Shown: positions 47,941-57,677 of the stretch, one piece after another | Numbering within the stretch: position 1 is the first letter of the stretch | How the letters are laid out: the number at the start of each line of letters is the position of its first letter | DNA from: Laetiporus sulphureus 93-53 | Lineage: Eukaryota > Basidiomycota > Agaricomycetes > Polyporales > Laetiporaceae | NCBI RefSeq assembly: GCF_001632365.1 | Contig: NW_024468570.1 | Span: 121,758 to 185,757, forward strand | Length of the DNA: 64,000 bases | Reading direction: 5' to 3' | Program-made: the position numbers and the translations under genes | Notes under the pieces: model-generated | The model's database searches: none | What the model was told of the DNA's origin: nothing | Seen by the model: the letters and a program-made list of their open reading frames with translations, nothing else

Positions 47941-50372
47941 ATGGCTGAAATTCATGACCAGTTCGACACTATTCTCATCTTGGACTTCGGCTCTCAGGTT
48001 TGTCCTATTTCATGCATCGTTGGCTCAGCTGAAGCTCATCTGCAGTACAGTCATCTGATCACGCGAAGGTGTCGAGAGCTCAATGTCTATGCTGAGCTCA
48101 TGCCATGCACCGAAAAGATGAAGGACCTCAAATTCAAACCGAAAGGTAGCACGGGCGTCGTATGAAGATGCGTGCATTGCTCATGAGCTTGCAGGAATCA
48201 TCCTATCTGGCTCTCCATACTCTGTCTACGATGCCGATGCACCGCATGTCGACCCTGATGTCTTCGAAATGGGCGTTCCTGTTCTCGGCATTTGCTACGG
48301 TCTCCAGGTGCGTCGTGTCATCCGCCTGAACGTTGGCTCACGGCTCATGATTGCCCGCGGTCAAGTAGGAGATGGCATGGAATATGAACGGAAAGGTTAT
48401 GAAGTGCGACCACAGGGAGTACGGCTTCGCGCAGTTGCAGATAAACAAGATAGGGTCAGACAAGAGCTCAGTGGATGCTCTCTCTGCGGGCCCGGGAGAC
48501 GAGACAGAATCAGGCAAGAGCCCAGCGGACGCTCTCTCTGAGGGCCCGGGAGACGAGACAGGGCCAGGCAAGAGCTCAGTGGACGCTCTCTCTGCAGGCC
48601 CGGGAGACGAGACAGGGTCGGGCAAGAGCTCCGTGGACGCTCTCGCTGAGGGCCCGGGAGACGAGACAGGGTCAGGCAAGAGCTCAGGGGACGCTCGCTC
48701 TGAGGGCCCGAGAGACGAGATGGGGTCAGACAAGGGCTCAGCGGACGCTCTCTCTGAGGGCTCGGGAGACGAGATAGGGTCAGACAAGAGCTCAGTGGAC
48801 GCTCTCTTTGAGGGCCTGGGAGACGAGATGCAGGTGCGTTTCTTTGCGTTTCATTTGTTTTTTCCCCTCTTGAGCTGGTGGCAGTAGGTATGGATGTCGC
48901 ACGGCGACCAATTGACTGAGATGCCCTCGGACTTCCACGTCATCGGAAGCACCAAAACCGCACCCTACGCTGCAGTTGCCCACAATTCAAAGCCGTTCTA
49001 TGGAATTCAGTTCCATCCCGAGGTCACACATACGCCGCGAGGGAAGGAGGTCATCGGCCGGTTCGTTCTGAACATTTGTGGATGCAAACCAAACTGGACC
49101 ATGGTCAGTACAAGAAGTATATTATGATATGACGCCGTCCTGAGCAGATGTACAGGAAGAGTTTATCGGCAAAGAAATCGCTCGCATCCGCCAACTTTGC
49201 GGTCCTAAGGGTCGTGTCATTGGTGCCGTCAGCGGAGGAGTAGACAGCACAGTTGCGGCGAAGCTCATGCACGAAGCGATTGGTGACAGGTATGACACCA
49301 GCCACTTGTTGGCGGTATGTGATTTGACGGCATGCACTATGTGACAGATTCCATGCCATCATGGTCGACAACGGTGTTCTCCGTCTGAATGAAGCGCAAC
49401 AAGTCCATACCATGCTGAACCGCGACCTTGGTGTGAACCTCACCGTGGTCGATGCATCCGAGCTCTTCCTCTCCCGTCTCGCCGGCGTAGAGGACCCAGA
49501 ACAGAAGCGCAAGATCATTGGCAACACGTTCATCAATGTTTTCGAGGATGAGGCCGCCAAGCTCGAGGCTGTTACAGCAGAAAAGGAGGCAAGCGGTGCC
49601 GAGGCGAAGGGCAAGATCGAGTGGTTGCTGCAGGGCACGCTGTATCCCGACGTCATTGAGAGTATCAGCTTCAAAGGCCCGAGCGCGACGATCAAGACGC
49701 ACCACAACGTCGGCGGTCTGCTGAAGGATATGAAGCTCAAGTTGATTGAACCGCTTCGAGAGCTCTTCAAGGGTGCGTCTCTACCATGTGGTGTTAGAAT
49801 CATAAGCTCTATCGCTAACTCGTACGCTTCTAGATGAAGTCCGCGCTCTCGGCAGACTGCTCTCCATTCCGGCCCCGCTCGTGCAGCGCCATCCCTTCCC
49901 CGGACCTGGGCTTGCGATCCGCATCCTTGGTCCTGTGACACGCGAGCAGGTCAAGATCCTGCAGCTAGCGGATTCCATCTACATTGAGGAGATCCGCAAG
50001 GCGGGACTGTACGACAAGATTAGTCAAGCGTTCGCGGTGTTGCTGCCAGTCAGGGCTGTCGGTGTCATGGGCGACAAGCGCACGTACGAGCAGGTGTGTA
50101 AGGCAAGAGTCTGTGTGCGGCCAGTTGACTTGAACGGATGTGTCGTTAGGTTATCGCTCTGCGCGCTGTGCAGTCGGAAGATTTCATGACTGCGGATTGG
50201 TTCGCCTTCCCTCCGGAAGTCCTGCGCAGGATATCCTCCCGCATTACGAACGAGGTCGAGGGCATCAATCGCGTCACCTATGATATCTCTTCCAAGCCGC
50301 CTGCAGTGAGTATCTTCTCCGTGCCTGCTATCCATGGTACTGACTGGCCTTCAGACGGTTGAGTGGCTGTAG
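47941..50372 (+). CDS. GUA1: GMP synthetase (glutamine-hydrolysing) with a seven-copy 18-residue repeat in the amidotransferase domain
   Basis: Converts XMP to GMP using ATP and ammonia from glutamine, the last step of guanine nucleotide synthesis. Exons: 47941-47997, 48046-48145, 48195-48307, 48369-48833, 48888-49103, 49156-49289, 49348-49772, 49834-50093, 50150-50305, 50355-50372; 647 residues. The class I glutaminase has Cys86 (GICYG) and His288/Glu290 (FHPEVTHT). The ATP-pyrophosphatase P-loop is SGGVDS at 343-348. The C-terminal dimerisation part ends in KPPATVEWL. Residues 119-244 are seven in-frame copies of an 18-residue unit where other enzymes have one, adding 108 residues to a usual length near 540. 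The only normal-looking copy is the last ([15 protein letters not shown]), directly before VWMSHGD. No frameshift was found, so the product is probably made and active, but this needs proof. Confidence 0.93.
48453..48830 (+). repeat. 54-bp coding minisatellite, exactly seven copies, inside GUA1 exon 4
   Basis: The array covers 378 bp with no partial unit. Each unit encodes a variant of [19 protein letters not shown]. The last unit encodes [18 protein letters not shown], which is what other GMP synthetases have once. The inner units share changes absent from the last (F to S or A, L to P, final M to T), so they spread from one another after the first duplication. Unit length is a multiple of three, so copy-number change keeps the frame. 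Confidence 0.95.
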
Positions 50373-52564
50373 ACGAAAAGGCGCCACGCTTTAGTGCGCT
50401 ACATGGTCATTGTTTATAGATGCTACCTCACGACACAAAGCAATTTGCTGGAATGTATAGAGCTGTGAATGGCTGAACGTACATAGATACCTTGTTGACG
50501 ATGTGCGTCTATGGCAAGACACAGCATCGTCCAATCATAAGCGTCAATGCAGGCCATTGCCGCTTTGTGTACAAGGTGAGCTCGTCTCAGAACTTGCCGA
50601 CCAGCTGCATTCCCATGGGAAGTCTCAGCGACTCTGTGCCCTCTGGCGGCGGATGCTTACCACAGGCGATTAAAAGTGCGGGATGGCCGGTGTTGTTGAA
50701 GGGTTGTGTATCGTATGTCTGGATCGTTCGAGAGTCAGTTTCAAGCTGGAGTACACTGAGTTGAAGGTACGAACCAAGCCATTGTAGTCCTTGTAGTGAC
50801 GGTGATGCCTCTCTTGGTTATATGTATCGCTTGAGGCACGAGATACCGCGTCTGGTAAGTGAAGAGCCCTATCTGCATAACCTTTGCCACCTGTGGTATG
50901 ATAGGCATAACCTGGTCGTAGGGCTTGCCCACGCGACCAGTGAGCTGGACACCCTAAAGGCCGAAACTGCGAGCGACACTAAGCAACCTCACCATTCGAT
51001 CTGCAGCCAGAAATGACTTGAAGTAGCTTTGCCAACTGTCTAAGTGTTGCTTCGGTTCTCGATCAATCACGACAACGACAACAAAAGGCGCGCTGTTCCA
51101 CTGGCTTCAGGTACAGGTAACCACAGTAGCATCGGTTTTAGGCACCCACTCCGAGAACACGTCCGTGCCGAAAAACATGGCACTCCAGCGAGACAGACGT
51201 TGTCCTGTGCGCACAAAAGGGCATCAGTTGTGTCTTCGGTAAGACAGCAACTCAGATAGACCTTCAATACCGCTCGCTTGCCCGCAAGTATGCCGACTTG
51301 CGCTTCTTCGCGGTCTGTATCATCCACAATCACCTTTATTGCCCGGGCATTGAACGGGCTCTTTTCAGCCTTCGATTGGGGAGATCTGGATCCGTGGATA
51401 CTTGTTGACATCAGGCATCGGGACAAAGTCTATTGTCCCCTGCTGAAGCATTCTTGGTGCGAGTAAGCCGACAAACGGTCCTGCGTACCGTCCATGGCCT
51501 CCCTCGCACTGGCCAGCGTCTCGGTGAATTCCGCCTCCCGTTCCTCGGGGATCCGAACCGCCAAATTTCTCTGCCTCCGCTTCTTGCAAAACATCTCGGT
51601 TTACGGGAGATTTACGTAGAACAGGCAGATGTCAACTGCAGGTGCAGCCGTGGCGGCGGACTCGTCTGCTTATCTCTACTGCATATCTAGAGAACTCAGC
51701 TGCTGACTGATCCACGCACAGAGCATCACTTTCTGGAGAGTTAACGATAACAGGAATAGGAACGTGTCACAGTCCATGCACAAAGCTTGGCCAGCCCGAT
51801 CAATATAACGGAAGGATGCCCGTTATCATTCAAATCCGCCAGGACATAGGCAGAAAAGAGCGATAAAACGACTAGAGACCAGGGTTCAGAGCCGCTGTAT
51901 ATATACACTGCATGATTGTGGTCAAACGCAACCATACAAAGTAGTAAAATACCTTAAATACTGCGAGGTTTAGCTCCTAGATGGTAATGAAAACACAGAA
52001 AACACTGTCCACCGCGTTCCTTATCGCGCAGATACATAATCTTTTGGCATCAGCAACGGCCGAGCATCATGTTGAACCAAGGAACCTCAGCGAGCACAGC
52101 AATGTGAGACGTCGCAACTGTTGGACCAATGAGCAAGCTTAGACGCCAGCGTTATCAGTAATAGCCTTGTTTTAATGGGCTGTTGAAGTCGCTGGATTTG
52201 AATTGTGCATCACGACGTTCAAGTTGGCTGGTAGTGGCCGCGAGTCAATCGTCGATTATCGTCCTCGTTCTTGCCCTCTAGAGTACCAGCGACAGGATGG
52301 CTCGCAACGTGGATGCTGAGAGAAACAATGAAAAATTGTTCCCTATATTCAGGAAGAACCTCTCCGATGGCGTATTCACCACCTTCAAAGCAACTTCTGA
52401 CAAGCTCGCCAGTTGGCTTAGTAGGGACAGGGCATATTACGCGCGAGCACTGCCTATAGTAAGTTTGAGTTGGTTGCTGATGCCCAACTGTATCTGACGT
52501 ACTGCGCTTGGTTAGATTGTGGAGCTGCTGGAGGTGCGTCCATTCATATAGGCAATCCGATTCC
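50373..52564. other. intergenic region holding an amidase relic
   Basis: About 2.2 kb between GMP synthetase and the next gene. Apart from the amidase relic I see no supported exon chain. A plus-strand frame at 52297-52497 has a plausible ATG and amino acid mix but no partner exons or known domain. Confidence 0.5.
50545..51600 (-). pseudogene. fungal amidase (amidase-signature family) pseudogene
   Basis: Minus-strand reading shows the C-terminal part of an amidase in recognisable pieces. One is a histidine-rich helix (YNQERHHRHY...YNGLVRTFNSVYSSL) at about 50740-50830. The other is the FNNTGHPALLIACG and EGTESLRLPMGMQLVGKF segment at about 50590-50735. The motif is then cut by TGA at 50587-50589, where the family usually has tryptophan before DE. 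About 15 bases further on, two extra bases shift the frame before a KAAMA-like helix. A possible N-terminal piece (KKRRQRNLAVRIPEE) lies at about 51540-51600. The Ser-cisSer-Lys active-site region is not recognisable. Limits are approximate. It looks like a long-dead gene. Confidence 0.6.
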
Positions 52565-55500
52565 ATGACATCTCAACCCTACCAGACCGCCCACGTTCAA
52601 GTCCGTAGGGCTGGCGGAACTCCCGGGAATCAATCATTGTGGGCCGAGCCGTATGCAAAGCTAATTCATACCGTGTATCCATTTCTTCCTTTGTTCACGA
52701 ATCCTCTCTTGAAAGGTGGGTGCGCAATCTAACCTATCTTTCATGTTGCTGACGTTACCGGACTCAGCTCGTGTGGAGAATTTGATACGAGAACTCGACT
52801 CGATATCTGGAGTGTCTGACCACCCTTTGCAACGAAGTCAAGGCCTTCCGATCTTGCCTGCAGCCTCTATCGCTATGCAAAATGATGGTATGTTTATTCA
52901 TCCCACGCCTTCCGCCTTCATGGCGCAATCTTCGGGTGTGCCCACTCTTTTTAGGCACAGCTATCCTGTTCGTCAGCAATACTAATATGATTGTTAGCTC
53001 ATGCAGGCGGGTCCTTGCAGGCAGCGTTCCCCATCAAAACTGAGCCCAGTGAAACCTACGGTGCTCCCGTCTCCGCAGGATCTACGTCTTATCTGTTCCC
53101 GATCAGTCAGGCTCCCATCAAACAGGAAACAGCAGAGGATGCTGCTCCACAGCTGCCATTACCACTTCAGACAGCGGCAGAGCCGAATTCTACGCAGGTC
53201 GAGCCGAAGTCGAAGAAATCATTCATAGACGTCGATGAATTTATCCAGGCCGACCTGGAATGGTACCAGGTAGGAAAGCAGCAGACGGCCTCGAAAGAAA
53301 GTGATGGGGCCGCAACTGCGGTAACCTCTCCTGCAGCGCATGACCATCATGAGAAAGTCCCTGCTGCAGACGCATCCGCAGCGATTGGCTCAGTCGAGAA
53401 AAATCCGAATGAACCGACCTCATCCATTTCGACGGCTGCATCACCCATAGCGGATGCTAAAGCTGAGGTCACTGTTGAAGATCAAAGCTCTCCCTCCAAC
53501 GCCACTCAAGCGGGCAGTTCTGCTGCGGTTGACGATGCAGCGACAAAATTTACCAGCAGCGTCACATCTCCGACATTGCCTCGTTTGAAGAACCCGCTCA
53601 ATTCGATAGCCTCCCAGAAGCTGGACAAGAAAAAGAAAAAGAAAGGCCCGCCGGGTTTGAGGTATCTACCGGTGCCTCCGGATGAGAAAATGGTGGCGAG
53701 TATGTCGGGAGAAGGTGTCACCTCCGTCCTCGTGGAAGGTACGGAGGAGCAGCAGACACCGGATGCGATGCAGAAGGATGAAATTCGTATGGCGTCGCCT
53801 GACGCGTCGAGGGATGTCAAGGAGCATGCAGAGTCAGATAAAGCCAGCGATGATGTGACTCGCCCCCTCGTGGTGGCTGAGAGCAACCCTGCCGAAGGCG
53901 CGCCGTCAGTACAGGAACGAGATGAAAGCGTGCATGCTACTAGACACCACGAATCGCTCGCAGAGACGCCTGCCGGTGCCGCACTCCCTCCACACCCATC
54001 TCCATCTCGGGAGGAGTTCAGGCCTCAACAAGCCACCGAAGGTCCCGTAGAGGGCGACGTGGACATGGTCGACGAGCAGCAAGATCGACAGAAGGACATT
54101 GCTGAAGCGAGCGAACAGTCTATGGAGGTAGACGAGATGTTGCGGCAGGGCCCAACTGCTTCCAATGAAGCTGGTGAGCTGGCGATGCATACAAACACGC
54201 TCATCATTAACGATATGCAAGTAGACGATCGTGAGATGCAGCCGGAACCAACCGCGGAATCAGAGACTGTTGAAGCTATAACGCAGTTCGCGACGCCGGC
54301 AGTCGAGCCGCCAGTGGAAGCAGGAGGTGGGCTCGCGGAGCCTCTTCAGCAACCTGCAGAGGCTGCCCAGGACGTCCTGCCTGATGACGCCGCGGGCGAA
54401 GTCCCGCTTCATGTAAGTGTATCGCAATGTGTCTCTTCATTGTGACTGATGATAACGGCCTCAGGAGGGCGGCTTCGAACACAACCCCGCCGAAGAGTCT
54501 TCAACTGCGCCGGAGCCTCAACCACTGGCTCAGATTGAGCATGAAGCTGCTGACCTACCATCCCCATCGACCGTATCCGTGCCGCGAAAGCGACTGCGCT
54601 CTCTTAGCATAACAGATAGCAGTTCGCGCCAGAAGCTCAGGACGTCGTCGCCGTCGCGCAAGTCTCCGGGCGAAGAGACTGCCGAGCGCATGACGCAAGC
54701 CAGTGATGCGGGTTCGCCTTCGGGAGATGACGCCAGAAAGTCACCGTTGGCACTGGAGGCCCGTCTGGACGAGCAAGTTGAACCGCTGTCACATGTCGAT
54801 ATCGAGACGTCGCATTCTACTGAGGGGACTGACGAGGGCATGGAGGAGGGAGAAGTCGACAGCACTCTCCAAAACTCTGAGGTGGACACCTCTTTACGAG
54901 CACATGATAATGTTGCAGCTCCGTCGCTCGCGCAAGATGCTGTACGCGACCGCATGACCATTGATGAGAGCCAACTGCTGGAACGCATCGTCTCGCCGCC
55001 TACTCAAGCCGCGCCTGCAGGCAAGTCCCCTCGGGCTGCTTCAATCGTGCCCGGCAAAACATCAGTACGCTGCGACCCCGTCATCCCTGGTGACGATGAC
55101 GATGTCATAGAGGAAGGGGAAATTAGCTCGCAGCTTCTTGATGAAGAGCTGGAACATACTGATGCTGGTGAGAAGGGAGAAATTATGCAGAATGGACCGT
55201 CGCGTCGACCAGCATATGTCCGCCGGCTTCCTTTGGATTCCGATACTCTGGCAGAGCCTGCAGTCATCATATGGTCATCTCAAGGGTCGGCTAAGATAGA
55301 GACAGTGGTTGAGTTTGATTTGAATCCTGATCATGCTGCACTGATATCACAGTGGGTCGGGCGATATGACACGAGAGAGTGAGCGGCAGAAATTCCATGG
55401 CAGGGCATTTGCTGATTGTATGCTTGCAGTGATATGACAAGAAGCAAGTGCATGTCTATATCAAGCTTTGCACTTAGCGATTGCACGGAACGAGTTCGTG

Positions 55501-55939
55501 AAAATTCGGATATGTCTCTGGAAGAAGTGACGAACGACCTCCCAACGATGTGGCCAAGAGATGGCAAATTGTGGGCAATGCTCAAGAATGGACAGGTCGA
55601 TCATGGCTTCACGCTGTCTCCCCCATTCATAGTATGTCCTGCCTGATGGATTCTTGTGTGATTGCTAATTTGTGGATTCCACAGCGTCAGGACGAAAGCA
55701 TTGTTGACATCAGCAAGATTGTCACTGCTGGGAAGAATCAGCTGCGGATCTTCCAGCTTAATGACTATTCTAGCTATGTCTTCACCATCCGGTTGCATAC
55801 CCCCACTGCTGCCCAGCTAGAGGAATTGCAACAAAGGAGGTATCATAAGGACAATTGGAACAACTTCTTGCAAAGCTTGGGCACTTTCAAGAGCCCTAAG
55901 CTTGATCTGCCAGGTGAAGTTTCAGTCACCTCAGCTTAG
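52565..55939 (+). CDS. large low-complexity nuclear-type protein with a conserved C-terminal beta-rich domain (possibly PINIT/Zmiz-like)
   Basis: Not firmly recognised. Exons: 52565-52715, 52768-52887, 53007-54412, 54465-55378, 55430-55631, 55685-55939; 1015 residues. The N-terminal 95 residues (LWAEPYAKLIHTVYPFLPLF and a helical DHPLQR part) look folded. Residues about 100-850 are disordered and acidic, with a lysine cluster (KKKKKGPPG) and a second basic cluster (PRKRLRSLS) that could be nuclear localisation signals. They also carry SIM-like DDDVIEEGEI. The last 170 residues look folded: DISKIVTAGKNQLRIFQLNDYSSYVFTIRLH resembles the strand-turn-strand region ahead of the MIZ finger in PIAS/Zmiz SUMO ligases. 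No MIZ cysteines follow before the stop. A chromatin or SUMO-linked role is therefore a weak inference. Confidence 0.7.
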
Positions 55940-56094
55940 ATATACCCAATTGTATTAGTTTGTGCTGCATTCGAATTGAGAGGTTGGATTGTATTCTTCG
56001 CATTGCATCTTATTTAGTCTGCCATGTACATCCAAATTGCTGTGAATGCTATGTACATTTATGACGCTATACCAACATTGCACGAGGGAAACCT

Positions 56095-57366
56095 TCACCA
56101 CCACACAATACCCTTCATCAACCTGCGACCTGTCCTAATTACCTTTGCACTTGTGACCTGCCCATCGCGCATAGCTGCTCCGACTGCAACGACACCGCCT
56201 GGATGTCTTATTCTGACCATTATGTCGCCCGTGCTGGTGGAATACACCTTCCTGGCACGGGCGATCATCCATGGCAATGTGCCTTCTACACCGGCAGCAA
56301 CACCGAGACAGAGCCCTACCGTCATGGGCACAGCCTTGTGCAGCACGCCCATGGAGTACGCATGCACGACAATATCAGCCTCCTCGTCGTCTGGCGCTGG
56401 CTCGTTTATTATGGCGATCTTCGGCTGCGCTTCCATGAGGGGGTCAAGACCCATGCGCTTCGCGCCGATCTGGCGAAGATTCTCGATGACCAGCTCTATC
56501 GGCACGCTGGTAAAGTCCACGTCCACCGGCTGCTGGAGAGCCTCCCGAAGGTCATCCAACATGATGAACACGGTGGGATTGGTGGCATCTACGAGTGACA
56601 TTGGAACCTCCTTGACCGTACCATCTTCCAGTGTGAAAGGGACGGCATCCACGTGATGTCCGGATGGGAGGAGCTTCCCAGTGCGTGCGCCACTTGGAGA
56701 TACGAAGTCCAGGATGATCTTGGAGGCCTTACCCGACACGCCCGCAATGGTTTCTTGTTCGAGGTTCAAGAGCGGGACGGGCTTGCCGTCTTCAACCGAC
56801 ACCGGGAACGTAGTATCGACACGCTTCTTTGTGTTTGTGTTGAAGGAGCGGACCGTCGCCGTCGGGACACGAGCGGAGATGTCAACCGTTGATGGCTGAC
56901 ACAGGCCCTCGTCCATCGCGAACGCACCGATCATGCTTGAGAGGTTCCCGCAGTTCCCGGAGTAATCGACGATCTCGTCGCGGATGCCGATCTGCGCGAA
57001 GGTATACTCGATATCGATGCCCTCCTGACGTTGCTCTTCTGAAAGCTCCCCGACAACACAAATCTTCGACAGACTGGAGATGCCGCCGCCCATGCCATTC
57101 AGCTGCCTGCCGTACTTGGGATCGGGAGAGCCCATGATCCCCAGGAAGATTGGGTCCCAGTCTGCAACATCGTCTGGGAGGTCACTGCGCTTCAGATATA
57201 TGCCCTTTGATGTCCCGCCTCTGATGAAGGTGGCTGGGATAGGATTTGAGACGGCCGACAAAGACTTGTGCGCTCTCGGGATCAAAATTCCTCCGGCACG
57301 GAGCCTGCCAGCGAGAAGAAAAGATTTTGCACGTAGATGTTGCACAGGTCTGACGCTGAGCAACAT
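56095..57366 (-). CDS. PrpF-family protein (2-methylaconitate isomerase-like), intronless, probably mitochondrial
   Basis: Member of the PrpF family; bacterial PrpF isomerises 2-methylaconitate in the propionate (2-methylcitrate) pathway. One uninterrupted reading frame, 423 residues from the chosen start (the frame is open to 57456). Family blocks visible: PATFIRGGTSKGIYL at the N-terminus, ILGS-like GIMGSPDP, NGMGGGISSLSKIC, VDYSGNCGNLSSMIGAFA with the conserved Cys, and near the C-terminus GDIMVRIRHPGG. I chose the ATG at 57366 because it gives an N-terminus rich in Arg, Leu and Ser without acidic residues (MLLSVRPVQHLRAKSF), typical of a mitochondrial presequence. Lack of introns is unlike all other confident genes in the window and may point to bacterial origin. 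It is divergent from Lon with 311 bp between starts. Confidence 0.92.
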   Translation of the reverse strand: MLLSVRPVQHLRAKSFLLAGRLRAGGILIPRAHKSLSAVSNPIPATFIRGGTSKGIYLKRSDLPDDVADWDPIFLGIMGSPDPKYGRQLNGMGGGISSLSKICVVGELSEEQRQEGIDIEYTFAQIGIRDEIVDYSGNCGNLSSMIGAFAMDEGLCQPSTVDISARVPTATVRSFNTNTKKRVDTTFPVSVEDGKPVPLLNLEQETIAGVSGKASKIILDFVSPSGARTGKLLPSGHHVDAVPFTLEDGTVKEVPMSLVDATNPTVFIMLDDLREALQQPVDVDFTSVPIELVIENLRQIGAKRMGLDPLMEAQPKIAIINEPAPDDEEADIVVHAYSMGVLHKAVPMTVGLCLGVAAGVEGTLPWMIARARKVYSTSTGDIMVRIRHPGGVVAVGAAMRDGQVTSAKVIRTGRRLMKGIVWW

Positions 57367-57677
57367 ACTATTCACACAAATGCACGAGTAAAGGACTGAG
57401 GGTTGCTCAGCATTGTAACAGACGAACTCACATTGGAGGAGATGGTCCGTGGCCACAACTTCGGTGTGTAAGATTAGCGCACGAAATATCGAGAGCTAAC
57501 CGGGAAACAACTCCATATATGGTAATTTGTATCAGATAGCTGTGTTAACGCAATTTTCTGCTTACCAATTAACGTCGGGCTGAGAGAGAGTGACGCATTC
57601 GCCATTTCGCACCTCTCCTGCCACCGCCATTCATCTGCGCAAGGTTGCGCGGGACCAAGGGTGCGTACTGATGTATT
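57367..57677. promoter_or_regulatory. short divergent promoter region between PrpF and Lon
   Basis: 311 bp between the two chosen start codons. Both products are predicted mitochondrial matrix proteins, so the shared region may drive co-expression. No TATA box or known element was identified with confidence. Confidence 0.45.

Noticed and set aside
48453..48830. The GMP synthetase repeat as an unspliced intron
   Set aside because: All seven units are open in the same frame, flanking coding sequence is continuous on both sides, and no donor-acceptor pair removes the array cleanly.
52297..52497. Small plus-strand gene upstream of the large nuclear-type protein
   Set aside because: It has an ATG and a plausible splice donor, but I could not link it in frame to another exon or to a known domain. 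It could be a 5' exon of the next gene, which I cannot show.
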